The notes under the pieces are model-generated. The model was not told the DNA's origin, searched no databases, and was given only the letters and a program-made list of their open reading frames with translations. A program made the translations under genes and the position numbers. DNA of 64,000 nt, taken from NCBI RefSeq assembly GCF_000429585.1, contig NZ_AUCD01000003.1:18896-82895 (forward strand). The letters run 5' to 3'. The DNA is from Atopococcus tabaci DSM 17538 (GTDB lineage: Bacteria > Bacillota > Bacilli > Lactobacillales > Carnobacteriaceae_A). This document shows, in pieces, positions 53,817 to 62,705 of the stretch. The stretch's first letter is position 1, and the number at the start of each line of letters is the position of its first letter.

Positions 53817-54590
53817 ATGGAGTGGGATTTTAATACATTTTATGAGTGGGCGCAGAAGCATTTAAAACTGGAATTGCATGCGTACAAAGAAAAACAGTTG
53901 CAGCGTCGGATCAACACGGTCATGGGACAGGCAGGCGCGACTTCTTTGGCAGATTACTCTAAGTTGATTCAAAGGGACCCCATTGTCCGTGAGGAGTTTT
54001 TAGATTATATTACAATCAATGTGACGGATTTTTTCCGCAACAAAGAGTTATTCGACAACTTTGAAGAACTGTTGGTTTCCAGACTGGCGCCGCAATTTGG
54101 GCCGTTGAAAATTTGGAGCGCAGCCTGCTCGACCGGGGCAGAGCCGTATTCATTGGCGATGATTGTACATAAGCACAACTTATCATTGAAAGAAAACATT
54201 TTAGGCACCGATTTGGATGAAACGGTGTTGAGTCAAGCGCGTGAAAGTGTGTACACTGAGTTTGAATTAAAGAACCTTCCGTTGTTGGAAAAGAAAGAAT
54301 ATTTCCGACAGTCCGATAAAAAATATGTGTTGGACCGGCGAATCCGTCAGAATGTCACCTTTAAAAAGCATGATTTGTTGAGGGACTCCTTTGGGAAGGA
54401 CTACCATGCCATCATCTGTCGAAATGTCACCATTTATTTCAAAACGGAAGTAAAAAATGATTTATACCAACGTTTCAGTGACGCTTTGGTACCCGGTGGG
54501 TTATTGTTCACGGGAGCGACGGAAACCATCTACCGTCCGGAACAGTTTGGATTGAAAAAAGTAGCTTCCTTTATTTATGAAAAAATGTAA
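53817..54590 (+). CDS. cheR: Chemotaxis methyltransferase CheR
   Basis: A 257-residue SAM-dependent enzyme that methylates receptor Glu residues. N-terminal all-helical domain, then FLDYITINVTDFFRN, the SAM site WSAACSTGAEPYSLAM, GTDLDETVL and CRNVTIYF. It begins two bases after the cheB stop. Its end is followed by the structured insertion. Confidence 0.94.
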   Translation: MEWDFNTFYEWAQKHLKLELHAYKEKQLQRRINTVMGQAGATSLADYSKLIQRDPIVREEFLDYITINVTDFFRNKELFDNFEELLVSRLAPQFGPLKIWSAACSTGAEPYSLAMIVHKHNLSLKENILGTDLDETVLSQARESVYTEFELKNLPLLEKKEYFRQSDKKYVLDRRIRQNVTFKKHDLLRDSFGKDYHAIICRNVTIYFKTEVKNDLYQRFSDALVPGGLLFTGATETIYRPEQFGLKKVASFIYEKM

Positions 54591-54850
54591 GAAGAGAAAT
54601 AAAGTGGGGAGGAATGTATTGCTGATACAGTGCATGAAATTACCTCCGGAATGGACGTGTTTGCTTGTAAAAAGCCATGGGACCGTCTGAAGCCTGTAGT
54701 CTTCAGACTCTCAAGCCTCAAACGAAACGTAAATGCTAAAGCATTAACGTTTCGTACATTCGCATTTCGTCCTTCTACATGGCTACAAGCAACCACTATT
54801 CCTCCAGAGATTTCAATTGGAGGAACTGATTTTCTTATTGAGAGTATAGT
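54591..54850. other. Structured insertion between cheR and cheA
   Basis: About 290 bases separate cheR and cheA although all other che gaps from cheR on are short. The region folds into nested helices: 54661-54668 with 54785-54792 and 54673-54679 with 54778-54784 close a domain holding two hairpins (54685-54692 with 54701-54708; 54722-54737 with 54740-54755). A fourth hairpin is 54799-54806 with 54818-54825. It has no gene of its own; the cheA frame is open through most of it. It could be a non-autonomous IS200/IS605-type element or a regulatory RNA. Confidence 0.55.
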
Positions 54851-54881
54851 TGATAGAACTAACATGGAAAGGAGTGAGACG

Positions 54882-56888
54882 ATGGAGGACAACAGTGCCT
54901 ATCGTGACCTGTTTTTTGAAGAAACCGATCAATTATTGGAAACGTTGAATGAAGACATTTTGAAGTTGGAGCAGGCGCCGGAAGATATGGAATTGATGAA
55001 CGCTATTTTCCGGTCTGCCCATACATTGAAAGGAATGGCGGCGACCATGGGCTTTGATGCCATGGCCAAGCTCACCCACTGGATGGAAAACGTCTTTGAA
55101 TTGTTCAAGAAAAAAGAACTGCCGGTTGACCATGACGCCATCTCCTTGATTTTTACTTGTTTGGACACATTGAACGATATCGTGGAAGATTTGCGTGCAG
55201 GCGGGGAAGGTGAAGTCGACATTTCAGGGCTGGTTGACCGATTGGAACGCGCTTCTCAAGGCGGTGCGCCGGGCGGGAACGCCGCGTCCAATGAAACAGC
55301 TGAGGAGCAATCCTTGGTTCCGACACTAGAAACGATCGAATCGTCTGACAGGGAAGTGATTTACAGAGCGGGCGAGGCGGGATATAAAGCCTATGTCATT
55401 GCGGTGCGTGTGGACAACGAAAGCATGATGAAAAACGTCCGCGCATTCATGACGTTGAACAACTTGGCGCAGCAAGGCGAGGTCATCCGCAGCGAACCAG
55501 GTGCAGAAACATTGGAAAACGAAGACTTTGGACAAGATTTCCACCTTCTCTATGTCTCCAAGCTGGAAGAAGCCAAAATCAAAGAGCTGATTTATGATGT
55601 GGTGGAGATCGAAGAAGTCGCTGTGGCCTATGCTTCTACCGTTTTGAAACAAATGGAAGAGGCGAAGAAACAAGTGGCCTCTGCCGAAACATCAGAAGAA
55701 GCACCTGCAAAACAGACCAAGAAGCAGGCACGCGCCATCAAACAGACCATCCGTGTCGATTTGAACCGGTTGGACCAATTCATGAACTTGGTCTCGGAAC
55801 TGGTCATTCACCGAACGCGGCTGGAAGACATCAGCTCGAAGTTCCAGATTGACGAAATCAACGAACCGCTCACACAAGTCGCCCGTATCACATCGGAAAT
55901 GCAGGAAGTGGTGTTGCAGCTGCGGATGCAGCCGTTCAGCGTGGCGGTCCAGCGTTTCCCGCGGATGATCCGGGATTTAGCCGACGAGCTGGAAAAAGAT
56001 ATCCAACTGGTGATTGAAGGCGAAGACACCGAACTTGACCGGACGGTGGTCTCTGAACTGAGCGAACCGCTCGTTCACTTGTTGCGGAACTCCGCTGACC
56101 ACGGCATCGAAACGCCGGATGAGCGGGAAGTCCTCGGCAAACCGCGTCAGGGAACCGTCAAAGTTGCGGCGTATCCGGAAGGCAACCGCGTGGTGGTCAC
56201 CATTTCCGATGACGGAAAAGGACTCGATCCGCAGGCCATTCAAAAGAGTGCCGAGAAAAAAGGCATCGCAACAGACGGTTTGAGCGACAAAGAATTGCAA
56301 GAGCTCATCTTCCATCCTGGCTTTTCGACAAAAGAACAAGTCACCGGTGTTTCCGGAAGAGGCGTCGGGATGGATGCGGTGAAAGAAAAGATTCTCGGTT
56401 TGAACGGGACCATCGAAACTATCAGTGAAGTCGGAAAAGGAACCACTTTCCGGATTACCTTGCCGTTGACCCTGTCTATTATCCAGTCATTGTTGGTGAA
56501 AGCCGGGCGGGAAACCTTTGCGCTTCCGCAGGCCGTGATTGAAAAAGTGGAAGTGTATGACGAAGAAAAAGTGGCTTCGGTCCCCCATTCCCAAGTGTAT
56601 TTATATAAAGGGGCATACATCCCGGTTACGCATTTGAGCCAAGCACTCGGGTTGAATCCGGACAAAGAGACCATCCCGCATGTCATCCTGGTCAAACTGC
56701 GGGATACGTACCATGCGCTGGTGGTGGATGAATTGGTCTACCAAAAAGAGATTGTCATCAAAGAGCTAGGCAAAGAACTGGATGGGTTGGACCAGTATTT
56801 GGGCGCCACCATCCTTGGAAACGGGGAAGTCGTTTTGATCTTGGACTTGTCGACCATCTGCGGCGCGAGACGGGGCACACCGGCATGA
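54882..56888 (+). CDS. cheA: Chemotaxis histidine kinase CheA
   Basis: A 668-residue kinase. ATG 54882 is chosen over the long upstream open frame because of GGAGTGAG and because the HPt domain then begins normally. Domains: HPt P1 (AHTLKGMAATMGF, phospho-His near 48), P2 (about 155-290), dimerisation P3 (about 320-385), ATPase P4 (LVHLLRNSADHGIETPDER, ISDDGKGLD, GRGVGMDAV) and CheW-like P5. It phosphorylates CheY. The stop overlaps cheC as ATGA. Confidence 0.95.
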   Translation: MEDNSAYRDLFFEETDQLLETLNEDILKLEQAPEDMELMNAIFRSAHTLKGMAATMGFDAMAKLTHWMENVFELFKKKELPVDHDAISLIFTCLDTLNDIVEDLRAGGEGEVDISGLVDRLERASQGGAPGGNAASNETAEEQSLVPTLETIESSDREVIYRAGEAGYKAYVIAVRVDNESMMKNVRAFMTLNNLAQQGEVIRSEPGAETLENEDFGQDFHLLYVSKLEEAKIKELIYDVVEIEEVAVAYASTVLKQMEEAKKQVASAETSEEAPAKQTKKQARAIKQTIRVDLNRLDQFMNLVSELVIHRTRLEDISSKFQIDEINEPLTQVARITSEMQEVVLQLRMQPFSVAVQRFPRMIRDLADELEKDIQLVIEGEDTELDRTVVSELSEPLVHLLRNSADHGIETPDEREVLGKPRQGTVKVAAYPEGNRVVVTISDDGKGLDPQAIQKSAEKKGIATDGLSDKELQELIFHPGFSTKEQVTGVSGRGVGMDAVKEKILGLNGTIETISEVGKGTTFRITLPLTLSIIQSLLVKAGRETFALPQAVIEKVEVYDEEKVASVPHSQVYLYKGAYIPVTHLSQALGLNPDKETIPHVILVKLRDTYHALVVDELVYQKEIVIKELGKELDGLDQYLGATILGNGEVVLILDLSTICGARRGTPA

Positions 56889-57478
56889 CGTCGTACAAAG
56901 ATGAACTGATGCAAAGTGCGCTGCAGGAAGTGATCAACATCGGCGGGGGAAATGCCGCCACCAGCTTGTCGGCGTTAATCGGCCGCCGGGTAAACATGGA
57001 AGTCCCGACGTTGGAATGGATGGAATACGAGGACGTGTTCCGTTCCATCCGCGCAGAAGACGAAGTGGTGAAAGTGGTGTTGATGCAGCTTCACGGAGGG
57101 GAAGGCTTGTTTTTGTTTGTGGCTTCGCCCGAAGACGCCCAACACTTGGCCGCGATGATGTTTCCGGAAGACATGGAACCGACACAGGAACTCGTCGATT
57201 CGGCAGTTTCGGAACTGGTCAACATCTTGGTCAACTCATTTTTGAACGCCACGATGAAACTGTTGGACATTCACCTGTCCGCTTCCGTTCCGGTGATGAC
57301 CTATGACTTGTTTGGGTCGGTGTTGAGTTCGGTTTACTTGGAGCAGGAACAGTACGACAGTTCGATTTTAATTATGAAAAATGAATTTTGGAGTGACGGC
57401 GACAAAATAGAAGGTTCACTTTATTTTGTGCCGAAACCGGAGTTTTTGAAGGAATTAACCAATCAATTAAGCAGATAA
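56885..57478 (+). CDS. cheC: CheY-P phosphatase CheC
   Basis: A 197-residue protein that dephosphorylates CheY-P and binds CheD. Two phosphatase motifs of the form E..N are visible: LQEVINIGGGNAATSLS near residue 14 and VSELVNILVNSFLNATMKLL near residue 108. The pair with CheD indicates the Bacillus-type adaptation circuit. It overlaps cheA by four bases. Confidence 0.92.
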   Translation: MTSYKDELMQSALQEVINIGGGNAATSLSALIGRRVNMEVPTLEWMEYEDVFRSIRAEDEVVKVVLMQLHGGEGLFLFVASPEDAQHLAAMMFPEDMEPTQELVDSAVSELVNILVNSFLNATMKLLDIHLSASVPVMTYDLFGSVLSSVYLEQEQYDSSILIMKNEFWSDGDKIEGSLYFVPKPEFLKELTNQLSR

Positions 57479-57494
57479 AAGGGGATTATTAAAA

Positions 57495-57857
57495 ATGGCA
57501 AAACGTGTATTGATCGTCGATGACGCAGCATTCATGCGAATTAAATTGAAAGACATCTTGGAAAAAAATGGATACGAAGTGGCGGGAGAAGCGCAAAACG
57601 GCAGCGAAGCCATTGAAAAATACAAAGAAACCCAACCGGACATCGTGACAATGGATATCACGATGCCGGAAATGGACGGCGTGGAAGCGTTGAAAGCCAT
57701 CAAAGCGTTTGATGCAAACGCCACTGTGTTGATGTGCAGTGCCATGGGCCAGCAGTCCATGGTGATGGATGCCATCCGTGCAGGAGCGATGGATTTCATC
57801 GTCAAACCGTTTGACACAGAGCGTGTCATCAAAGCATTGGACAAAGTCGCAAATTAA
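57495..57857 (+). CDS. cheY: Chemotaxis response regulator CheY
   Basis: A 120-residue single receiver domain. The acid pocket is VDDAAF (Asp9, Asp10), the phospho-acceptor is Asp54 (VTMDITMPEMDG), and the conserved Thr/Ser and Lys positions are LMCSAMGQ and FIVKPF. It should bind FliM/FliY and set motor direction. Confidence 0.94.
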   Translation: MAKRVLIVDDAAFMRIKLKDILEKNGYEVAGEAQNGSEAIEKYKETQPDIVTMDITMPEMDGVEALKAIKAFDANATVLMCSAMGQQSMVMDAIRAGAMDFIVKPFDTERVIKALDKVAN

Positions 57858-57865
57858 AAGAAATG

Positions 57866-57898
57866 AGGACCAAGTCGAAACTACTCTGACTTGGTCCT
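57866..57898 (+). promoter_or_regulatory. Hairpin between cheY and the second cheW
   Basis: AGGACCAAGTC at 57866-57876 and its complement at 57888-57898 form a perfect 11-bp stem. The following sequence has no T run, so it is more likely a partial attenuator or RNA processing/stability element than a full terminator. Confidence 0.5.
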
Positions 57899-57929
57899 TG
57901 CATTAGGTGAGTGAGGAAGGGAGCGTGAA

Positions 57930-58349
57930 ATGATGCAGTTAATTGTTTTTTCATTAAATAATACTTATTATAGTCTGCCGACTACTCATGTGGAAGAAAT
58001 CACCAACCGTCTTTCATCCACCAAGGTTCCTAAAAGTACTGAATGGGTGGAAGGTTTGGTCAACTTACGGGGCCATGTCATGACGTTAGTAAATATGCAC
58101 AATTTGTTGAACATTGATGAACCGGAAGGCGGAACGTGTTATAATAATACAATCATTGCGCAACTCGATAAGAAAAAAGTGGCGTTAATGGTGGATGAAG
58201 TCATCGGAGTGACGGAAGCGGAAGAACATGATTTTCAACCTGCTCCAAGTGACGGCGGTCAAGCCGTATCCTCATTGGTGACTTTATACGAGCACGTCGT
58301 CAATGTCATCGACTTGACGAATCTTTTCAACGAAAATGAGGGATCTTAG
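57930..58349 (+). CDS. cheW: CheW-like coupling protein (second copy)
   Basis: A 139-residue CheW domain protein with QLIVFSLNNTYYSLPTTHVEEI, WVEGLVNLRGHVMTLVNMHNLL and VVNVIDLTNLF. It is shorter than the first copy and lacks its acidic tail. Placement directly before fliM suggests it serves the same array, perhaps with different receptor preference. Its stop shares a base with the fliM start. Confidence 0.88.
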   Translation: MMQLIVFSLNNTYYSLPTTHVEEITNRLSSTKVPKSTEWVEGLVNLRGHVMTLVNMHNLLNIDEPEGGTCYNNTIIAQLDKKKVALMVDEVIGVTEAEEHDFQPAPSDGGQAVSSLVTLYEHVVNVIDLTNLFNENEGS

Positions 58350-59350
58350 TGAGTCAAGCAGTATTGTCGCAGCAAGAAATCGATTCATTGTTGGAAGCGA
58401 TGGACAAAGGGGAATTTGATGAGGAGCTGTTGGCGGAAACGGAACAGCCAAAAGTAAAAGCATATGATTTCCGGCGGCCTGTCCGATTATCGAAAGAATA
58501 CCTCAGTACCATCACCATGGTTTTGGAAGACTTTTCGAAAATTGCAGGCAATCAATTGTCCACCCAGCTCCGCAAACAAGTGGAGATGAAAATGGAATCC
58601 ATCGAGCAGGTCAGTTTCGATGAATTCGTCCATTCCGTTCCCCGGTTCACCTTAATGGGAACAATGAGCAGTCAGCCGCATAAAGGCAGCCAGGTTATCG
58701 AAATCAATCCGCAGTTGTCTCTACAGATGGTGGAAGTGCTTTGCGGATACGATGATGATGCCATCACGCCGATGGAATCAACTAAAGAGAGCTTCACAGA
58801 TATTGAGCTGGCTATTTTAGAAGAAGTGATCCAGACGTTTGTCCGAGCGTTCGAGAGTTCCTGGCGTGGAATCACCGAGTTGGACACCAAACTCGATTCG
58901 ATCGACACCAATCCGCAGCTGTTGCAGACGATGTCACCGAACGAAGCCGTCGTCCTGACCACCTTCAGCATCACTCTGGGTCAAAACCGTACGTTTATGA
59001 ATGTTTGTATACCTTACATATTCTTTGAAGATATTTTAGATAAATTAAGCTTCCGCAACTGGTTTCACGAAGGCAAAGGCGCGGATGAATCCGATCATCA
59101 GAAATTCGCCAAGAATTTGGAGCGGGTTCCGGTATCGGTTGAAGTGGAACTGGGAACAGCCTACATGTCGGTGGAAAACTTCCTGGACATGGAAGTGGGC
59201 GACGTCATCCAATTGGACAACAAAACGTCAGCGCCGCTTACGATGTTGGTCGAAGACCGGCCGTATTACCGGGTCAAACCGGGCATCGTAGACAACCAGA
59301 TGGCCGTGGAAGTATTACAGTTTACTGGAGGAGAAGCCACAGATGAGTGA
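58349..59350 (+). CDS. fliM: Flagellar motor switch protein FliM
   Basis: A 333-residue C-ring protein. The N-terminal CheY-binding peptide SQAVLSQQEIDSLLEAM, the middle CheC-like domain and the C-terminal SpoA domain (from about residue 255) are present. It starts at GTG 58349 behind GAGGGAT. It overlaps fliY by eight bases. Confidence 0.94.
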   Translation: MSQAVLSQQEIDSLLEAMDKGEFDEELLAETEQPKVKAYDFRRPVRLSKEYLSTITMVLEDFSKIAGNQLSTQLRKQVEMKMESIEQVSFDEFVHSVPRFTLMGTMSSQPHKGSQVIEINPQLSLQMVEVLCGYDDDAITPMESTKESFTDIELAILEEVIQTFVRAFESSWRGITELDTKLDSIDTNPQLLQTMSPNEAVVLTTFSITLGQNRTFMNVCIPYIFFEDILDKLSFRNWFHEGKGADESDHQKFAKNLERVPVSVEVELGTAYMSVENFLDMEVGDVIQLDNKTSAPLTMLVEDRPYYRVKPGIVDNQMAVEVLQFTGGEATDE

Positions 59351-60398
59351 AATGTTAACACAAGAAGAAATTGATGCCTTGATGAACGGGAATGTGGCTG
59401 CAGATGAACCAGTCGCCGAAGAGTTGATCGACCAAACACAGGCCGACATCATCGGTGAAGTCGGGAACATTTCCATGTCCCAGGCAGCAACCACCTTATC
59501 GACCTTGTTGAACCATCAAGTCAATATCACCACTCCGCGTGTATTTGCGGTTCCGGTGAGACGAATCATTGAAGAAAGCACCATTCCAAAAGTGGTGACA
59601 ACCATTGAGTTCAAAGAAGGCTTGAAAGGCAGCAACATGCTGATGATCGATATCCCGGATGCCAACATCATCGCGGACTTGATGATGGGGAACAGCGGGG
59701 AAGGCGTGGCTGATAAAGAGTTCACGGAATTGGAATTGAGCGCCGTGGGCGAAGCGATGAATCAGATGATGGGGACTGCTTCAACGGCGATGGCGACGAT
59801 GTTCAACCGTAAAGTGGACATCAATCCTCCTGAAATTCGTACATGGGACGTGGAACAAGAGACTACCCTCTCTGAAAGCGAACAGGACGAGACCATCGTG
59901 GCGATTGCGTTCAAATTGACCGTGGAAGGGCTGCTGGAGAGCGAAATCATGCAGATTTTCCCGATGGAGACCGTCGAAGAAATCATCGATATCATGTTGA
60001 AAGACGAAGCGGTCACCCTGAACGGTCGTGAAGTCGCAGTGGAAGAGGAGACAACGCAGATGGAGCCAGTGGAAGAGAAAGTGGAAATCCAAAAACCAGC
60101 GTTCCAAGAATTGTCCGATAAAGGACCGACCAATGTACCGAGAAACCTGGATTTGATTATGGATGTGCCGTTGGAATTTAGCGTCCTTCTCGGAAAGAGC
60201 AAGAAGACCATCAAAGATATTTTGTCTTTGGGTGCCGGTTCTGTGGTTGAGCTGGACAAGATGACCGATGAACCGTTGGAAATCTATGTCAATGGCCAGT
60301 TGATCGCGGAAGGCGAAGTGGTTGTGATCAATGAAAGCTTCGGTATCCGCATCACGAACATCTTAAGCAAAGCCGAACGTATCCGTCATTTGAATTAA
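59343..60398 (+). CDS. fliY: Flagellar motor switch phosphatase FliY
   Basis: A 351-residue switch protein. The N-terminal peptide (SEMLTQEEIDALMNG) resembles the FliM CheY-binding peptide, a CheC-like domain has ADIIGEVGNISMSQAATTLS and LSAVGEAMNQMMGTASTAM, an acidic linker follows, and residues of about 265-345 form the FliN/SpoA domain (LDLIMDVPLEFSVLLGKSKKTIKDIL). It joins FliM in the C ring and removes phosphate from CheY-P. Confidence 0.93.
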   Translation: MSEMLTQEEIDALMNGNVAADEPVAEELIDQTQADIIGEVGNISMSQAATTLSTLLNHQVNITTPRVFAVPVRRIIEESTIPKVVTTIEFKEGLKGSNMLMIDIPDANIIADLMMGNSGEGVADKEFTELELSAVGEAMNQMMGTASTAMATMFNRKVDINPPEIRTWDVEQETTLSESEQDETIVAIAFKLTVEGLLESEIMQIFPMETVEEIIDIMLKDEAVTLNGREVAVEEETTQMEPVEEKVEIQKPAFQELSDKGPTNVPRNLDLIMDVPLEFSVLLGKSKKTIKDILSLGAGSVVELDKMTDEPLEIYVNGQLIAEGEVVVINESFGIRITNILSKAERIRHLN

Positions 60399-60406
60399 TT
60401 AAAAGG

Positions 60407-60437
60407 AATGACTGTCTCTCATGAGGCAGTCATTTTT
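60407..60437 (+). terminator. Rho-independent terminator
   Basis: AATGACTGTCTC and its complement (one G-U) around a 4-base loop, with five Ts, end the chemotaxis operon. Confidence 0.87.
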
Positions 60438-60499
60438 GTATGCTCAGAGTAATAACTCAAAAAATCACACACAAAAAACAATATTTTTCAAAAAGATGG

Positions 60500-60526
60500 T
60501 TAACTCTTTTCAAAAAGTGTCGATAA
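60500..60526 (+). promoter_or_regulatory. Sigma-D (FliA)-like promoter for flgM
   Basis: TTAA at 60500-60503, exactly 15 bases, then GTCGATAA at 60519-60526. Confidence 0.65.
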
Positions 60527-60603
60527 AGAAAGTGGAAGGGGATTTCCCCACGTATCTGTTTATGTATAATGAAGAGCAGGACAATCTGAAAGGAGTGCAA
60601 CAG

Positions 60604-60891
60604 ATGAAAATCGAAAACGGCTATCACAAATACCTCCAATCGATTCAGCAAACAACCAAAACTCAACCAACAAAAAAAGTAACGAATTCCAATGAACAAA
60701 CGCAAGAAAAATCCGTACAGGTGAACATTTCGGAAGAAGCCAAGCGCTTGTCCGAAGCAGCGAACCAAGGACACAGCGCTCGGGCAGAAGAAATCAAACA
60801 GGCAATCGCGAACAACACATATAAAGTGTCACCGGAAGACATCTCTAAAGGCATGATGCAGGCGATGCGTAACCAGAGAGGGAACGAGTAA
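60604..60891 (+). CDS. flgM: Anti-sigma factor FlgM
   Basis: A 95-residue protein of FlgM type: a polar, flexible N-terminus and a C-terminal sigma-binding part (VNISEEAKRLSEAANQ, RAEEIKQAIANNTYKVSPEDISKGMMQAM). It holds sigma-D inactive until the hook is complete and FlgM is exported. ATG 60604 has AAAGGAG. It shares one base with flgN (TAATG). Confidence 0.9.
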   Translation: MKIENGYHKYLQSIQQTTKTQPTKKVTNSNEQTQEKSVQVNISEEAKRLSEAANQGHSARAEEIKQAIANNTYKVSPEDISKGMMQAMRNQRGNE

Positions 60892-61262
60892 TGACCACAG
60901 AAACACGGACACTGCCGGAACTGCTTGAGTCGTTTAAAGCGGTGCTCTTGAAAGAAAAAGAGGCACTGATTCAAAACGACGGCGAAGCGGTGCAGGCTAT
61001 CGTCAAAGAAAAAGAAGCCTATGTGGAAGCCTTGAATCAGGCGGAATGGAATGACGAGGAAAAAGACACGGTGAGACAATTGGCAATGGACATTCGTGAG
61101 CTGCAGGAGACGAATTTGCTGTTGACGAAACAAGCCATGAAATACACCGACACCTTCTTACAGGCTTTTCAAAAAGAAGCGAAAAAGAAACCCATCACCT
61201 ATTCCAAAAGAGGTAGCTACGAACAAAACAGCAGCGCAGGATTACTCGATCAATCGTTATAA
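60891..61262 (+). CDS. flgN: FlgN-family export chaperone
   Basis: A 123-residue helical protein (LPELLESFKAVLLKEKEALIQNDGEAVQAIVKEKEAYVEAL). Size, coiled-coil character and position between flgM and flgK match FlgN, the chaperone for FlgK and FlgL. Confidence 0.85.
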   Translation: MTTETRTLPELLESFKAVLLKEKEALIQNDGEAVQAIVKEKEAYVEALNQAEWNDEEKDTVRQLAMDIRELQETNLLLTKQAMKYTDTFLQAFQKEAKKKPITYSKRGSYEQNSSAGLLDQSL

Positions 61263-61274
61263 GGAGAAACAACC

Positions 61275-62702
61275 ATGACAGGACTTTTTGGATCATTAAA
61301 CACAGCAACAAGCGGCCTGCGCGCGCAGCAAACCGCACTACAGACGACCAGCCATAACTTATCCAACGCCAACACAGACGGTTATTCCCGTCAGCGCGTG
61401 ACGATGAACGCGGCGATGCCGCAGGATGTAGCCGGCGTCGGATATGTTGGAACAGGGGTACAGATTTCCGGTGTGACACGCATCACCGACGACTATGTCA
61501 CCACTCAGCTGCAAAACGAGGAAGCCTCTTTGAGCCGGTACACACAAAAATCAGATGTACTGGGGCAGTTAGAAGCCATCTACAACGAACCATCCGAAAC
61601 CGGCTTGTCCAAGCAACTGAGTGAATTCTTTGTTTCTTGGAGCAACCTCGCGTCCAACCCGGAATTGGCCACTTCCAAAACGATGGTTGTCCGCCAGTCC
61701 GAAACCTTTTTGGACAGGATGAACCATATGGGGAACCAGATGGAAGGCTTGGCGCAAGACACCGTCCGTGAAATTGAAAAAGACGTGTTGGATTTCAACT
61801 CCACCGCCGAACAGCTTCACGGATTGAACAAGCAGATTTTCAACGCCACCGTGAAAGGCCAGTCGCCAAATGACTTATTGGACCAACAGGACCGTTTGAT
61901 AGGAAAACTCACTGAACTCGCTGGGGTAGACGTAAGACGAGACGGAACTGGACGGGCATTCATTACACTGGATGGCAATGACGTTGTGACCGAGAACTCC
62001 TTGGGTCAACTGACTAGTGACTCGGAAGGACAAGTTTCCATCGTCAGTGAAGAAGGCACAGAAGAAGCGGTTACTTTGAATAAAGGCAGCATGAAAGGTT
62101 TGCAGGAAGCATTGGACGTGGTAAACGAAAAACGCGCAGATTTGGATACATTTGCTTTCAACTTGGCCACTGCAGTGAACACCATACATACAGACGGCGG
62201 CGAGAGTGACTTAGCTTTTTTTAACATCGGCTCTGGAGAAAACGCCGCTCAAAGCATTTCCGTCAACCAACAGTTGGTTGACGACCCGACGAAATTGCAT
62301 GCGGGAAGAAGTTTGGCTAACGATGTGGCCGGTGACGGTTCACGTGCCAAAGCCATCGCAGATTTGCAGAACACGTCACTGGGAACGGACGCTGGAGAAT
62401 GGAACTACAGCAAAGACACCATGTCTTTTGAAAACGACCCGGAAGGTTCATCGTTGTTCAACCACTACAACGAGATGGTCACCGACATGGGAATCATCAA
62501 GCAACAATCCGACAACATGGTTGCCAACCAAACAGATTTGGTTGCTTTGTTGGAACAGCGGAGAGAGTCGATGTCGGGCGTGGACATCAACGAAGAAGTC
62601 GTGAACATGATCCGCTACCAAAGTGCGTTCCAAGCGAACTCCCGAGTCATTTCCGTGGTATCGGAGATGCTCGACACGCTGATCAACCGGACAGGAGTGT
62701 AA
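61275..62702 (+). CDS. flgK: Flagellar hook-associated protein FlgK (HAP1)
   Basis: A 475-residue axial protein. The N-terminal flagellar rod motif (LFGSLNTATSGLRAQQTALQTTSHNLSNANTDGYSRQRV) and the C-terminal partner (INEEVVNMIRYQSAFQANSRVISVVSEMLDTLI) form the coiled pair. It joins the hook to the filament with FlgL. Confidence 0.94.
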   Translation: MTGLFGSLNTATSGLRAQQTALQTTSHNLSNANTDGYSRQRVTMNAAMPQDVAGVGYVGTGVQISGVTRITDDYVTTQLQNEEASLSRYTQKSDVLGQLEAIYNEPSETGLSKQLSEFFVSWSNLASNPELATSKTMVVRQSETFLDRMNHMGNQMEGLAQDTVREIEKDVLDFNSTAEQLHGLNKQIFNATVKGQSPNDLLDQQDRLIGKLTELAGVDVRRDGTGRAFITLDGNDVVTENSLGQLTSDSEGQVSIVSEEGTEEAVTLNKGSMKGLQEALDVVNEKRADLDTFAFNLATAVNTIHTDGGESDLAFFNIGSGENAAQSISVNQQLVDDPTKLHAGRSLANDVAGDGSRAKAIADLQNTSLGTDAGEWNYSKDTMSFENDPEGSSLFNHYNEMVTDMGIIKQQSDNMVANQTDLVALLEQRRESMSGVDINEEVVNMIRYQSAFQANSRVISVVSEMLDTLINRTGV

Positions 62703-62705
62703 GAA

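Noticed and set aside
54630..54881. A CheA protein extended by 84 residues through the structured insertion
   Set aside because: The ATG at 54630 has no ribosome site, the extra residues follow hairpin arms, and ATG 54882 has GGAGTGAG and starts directly before the HPt domain.
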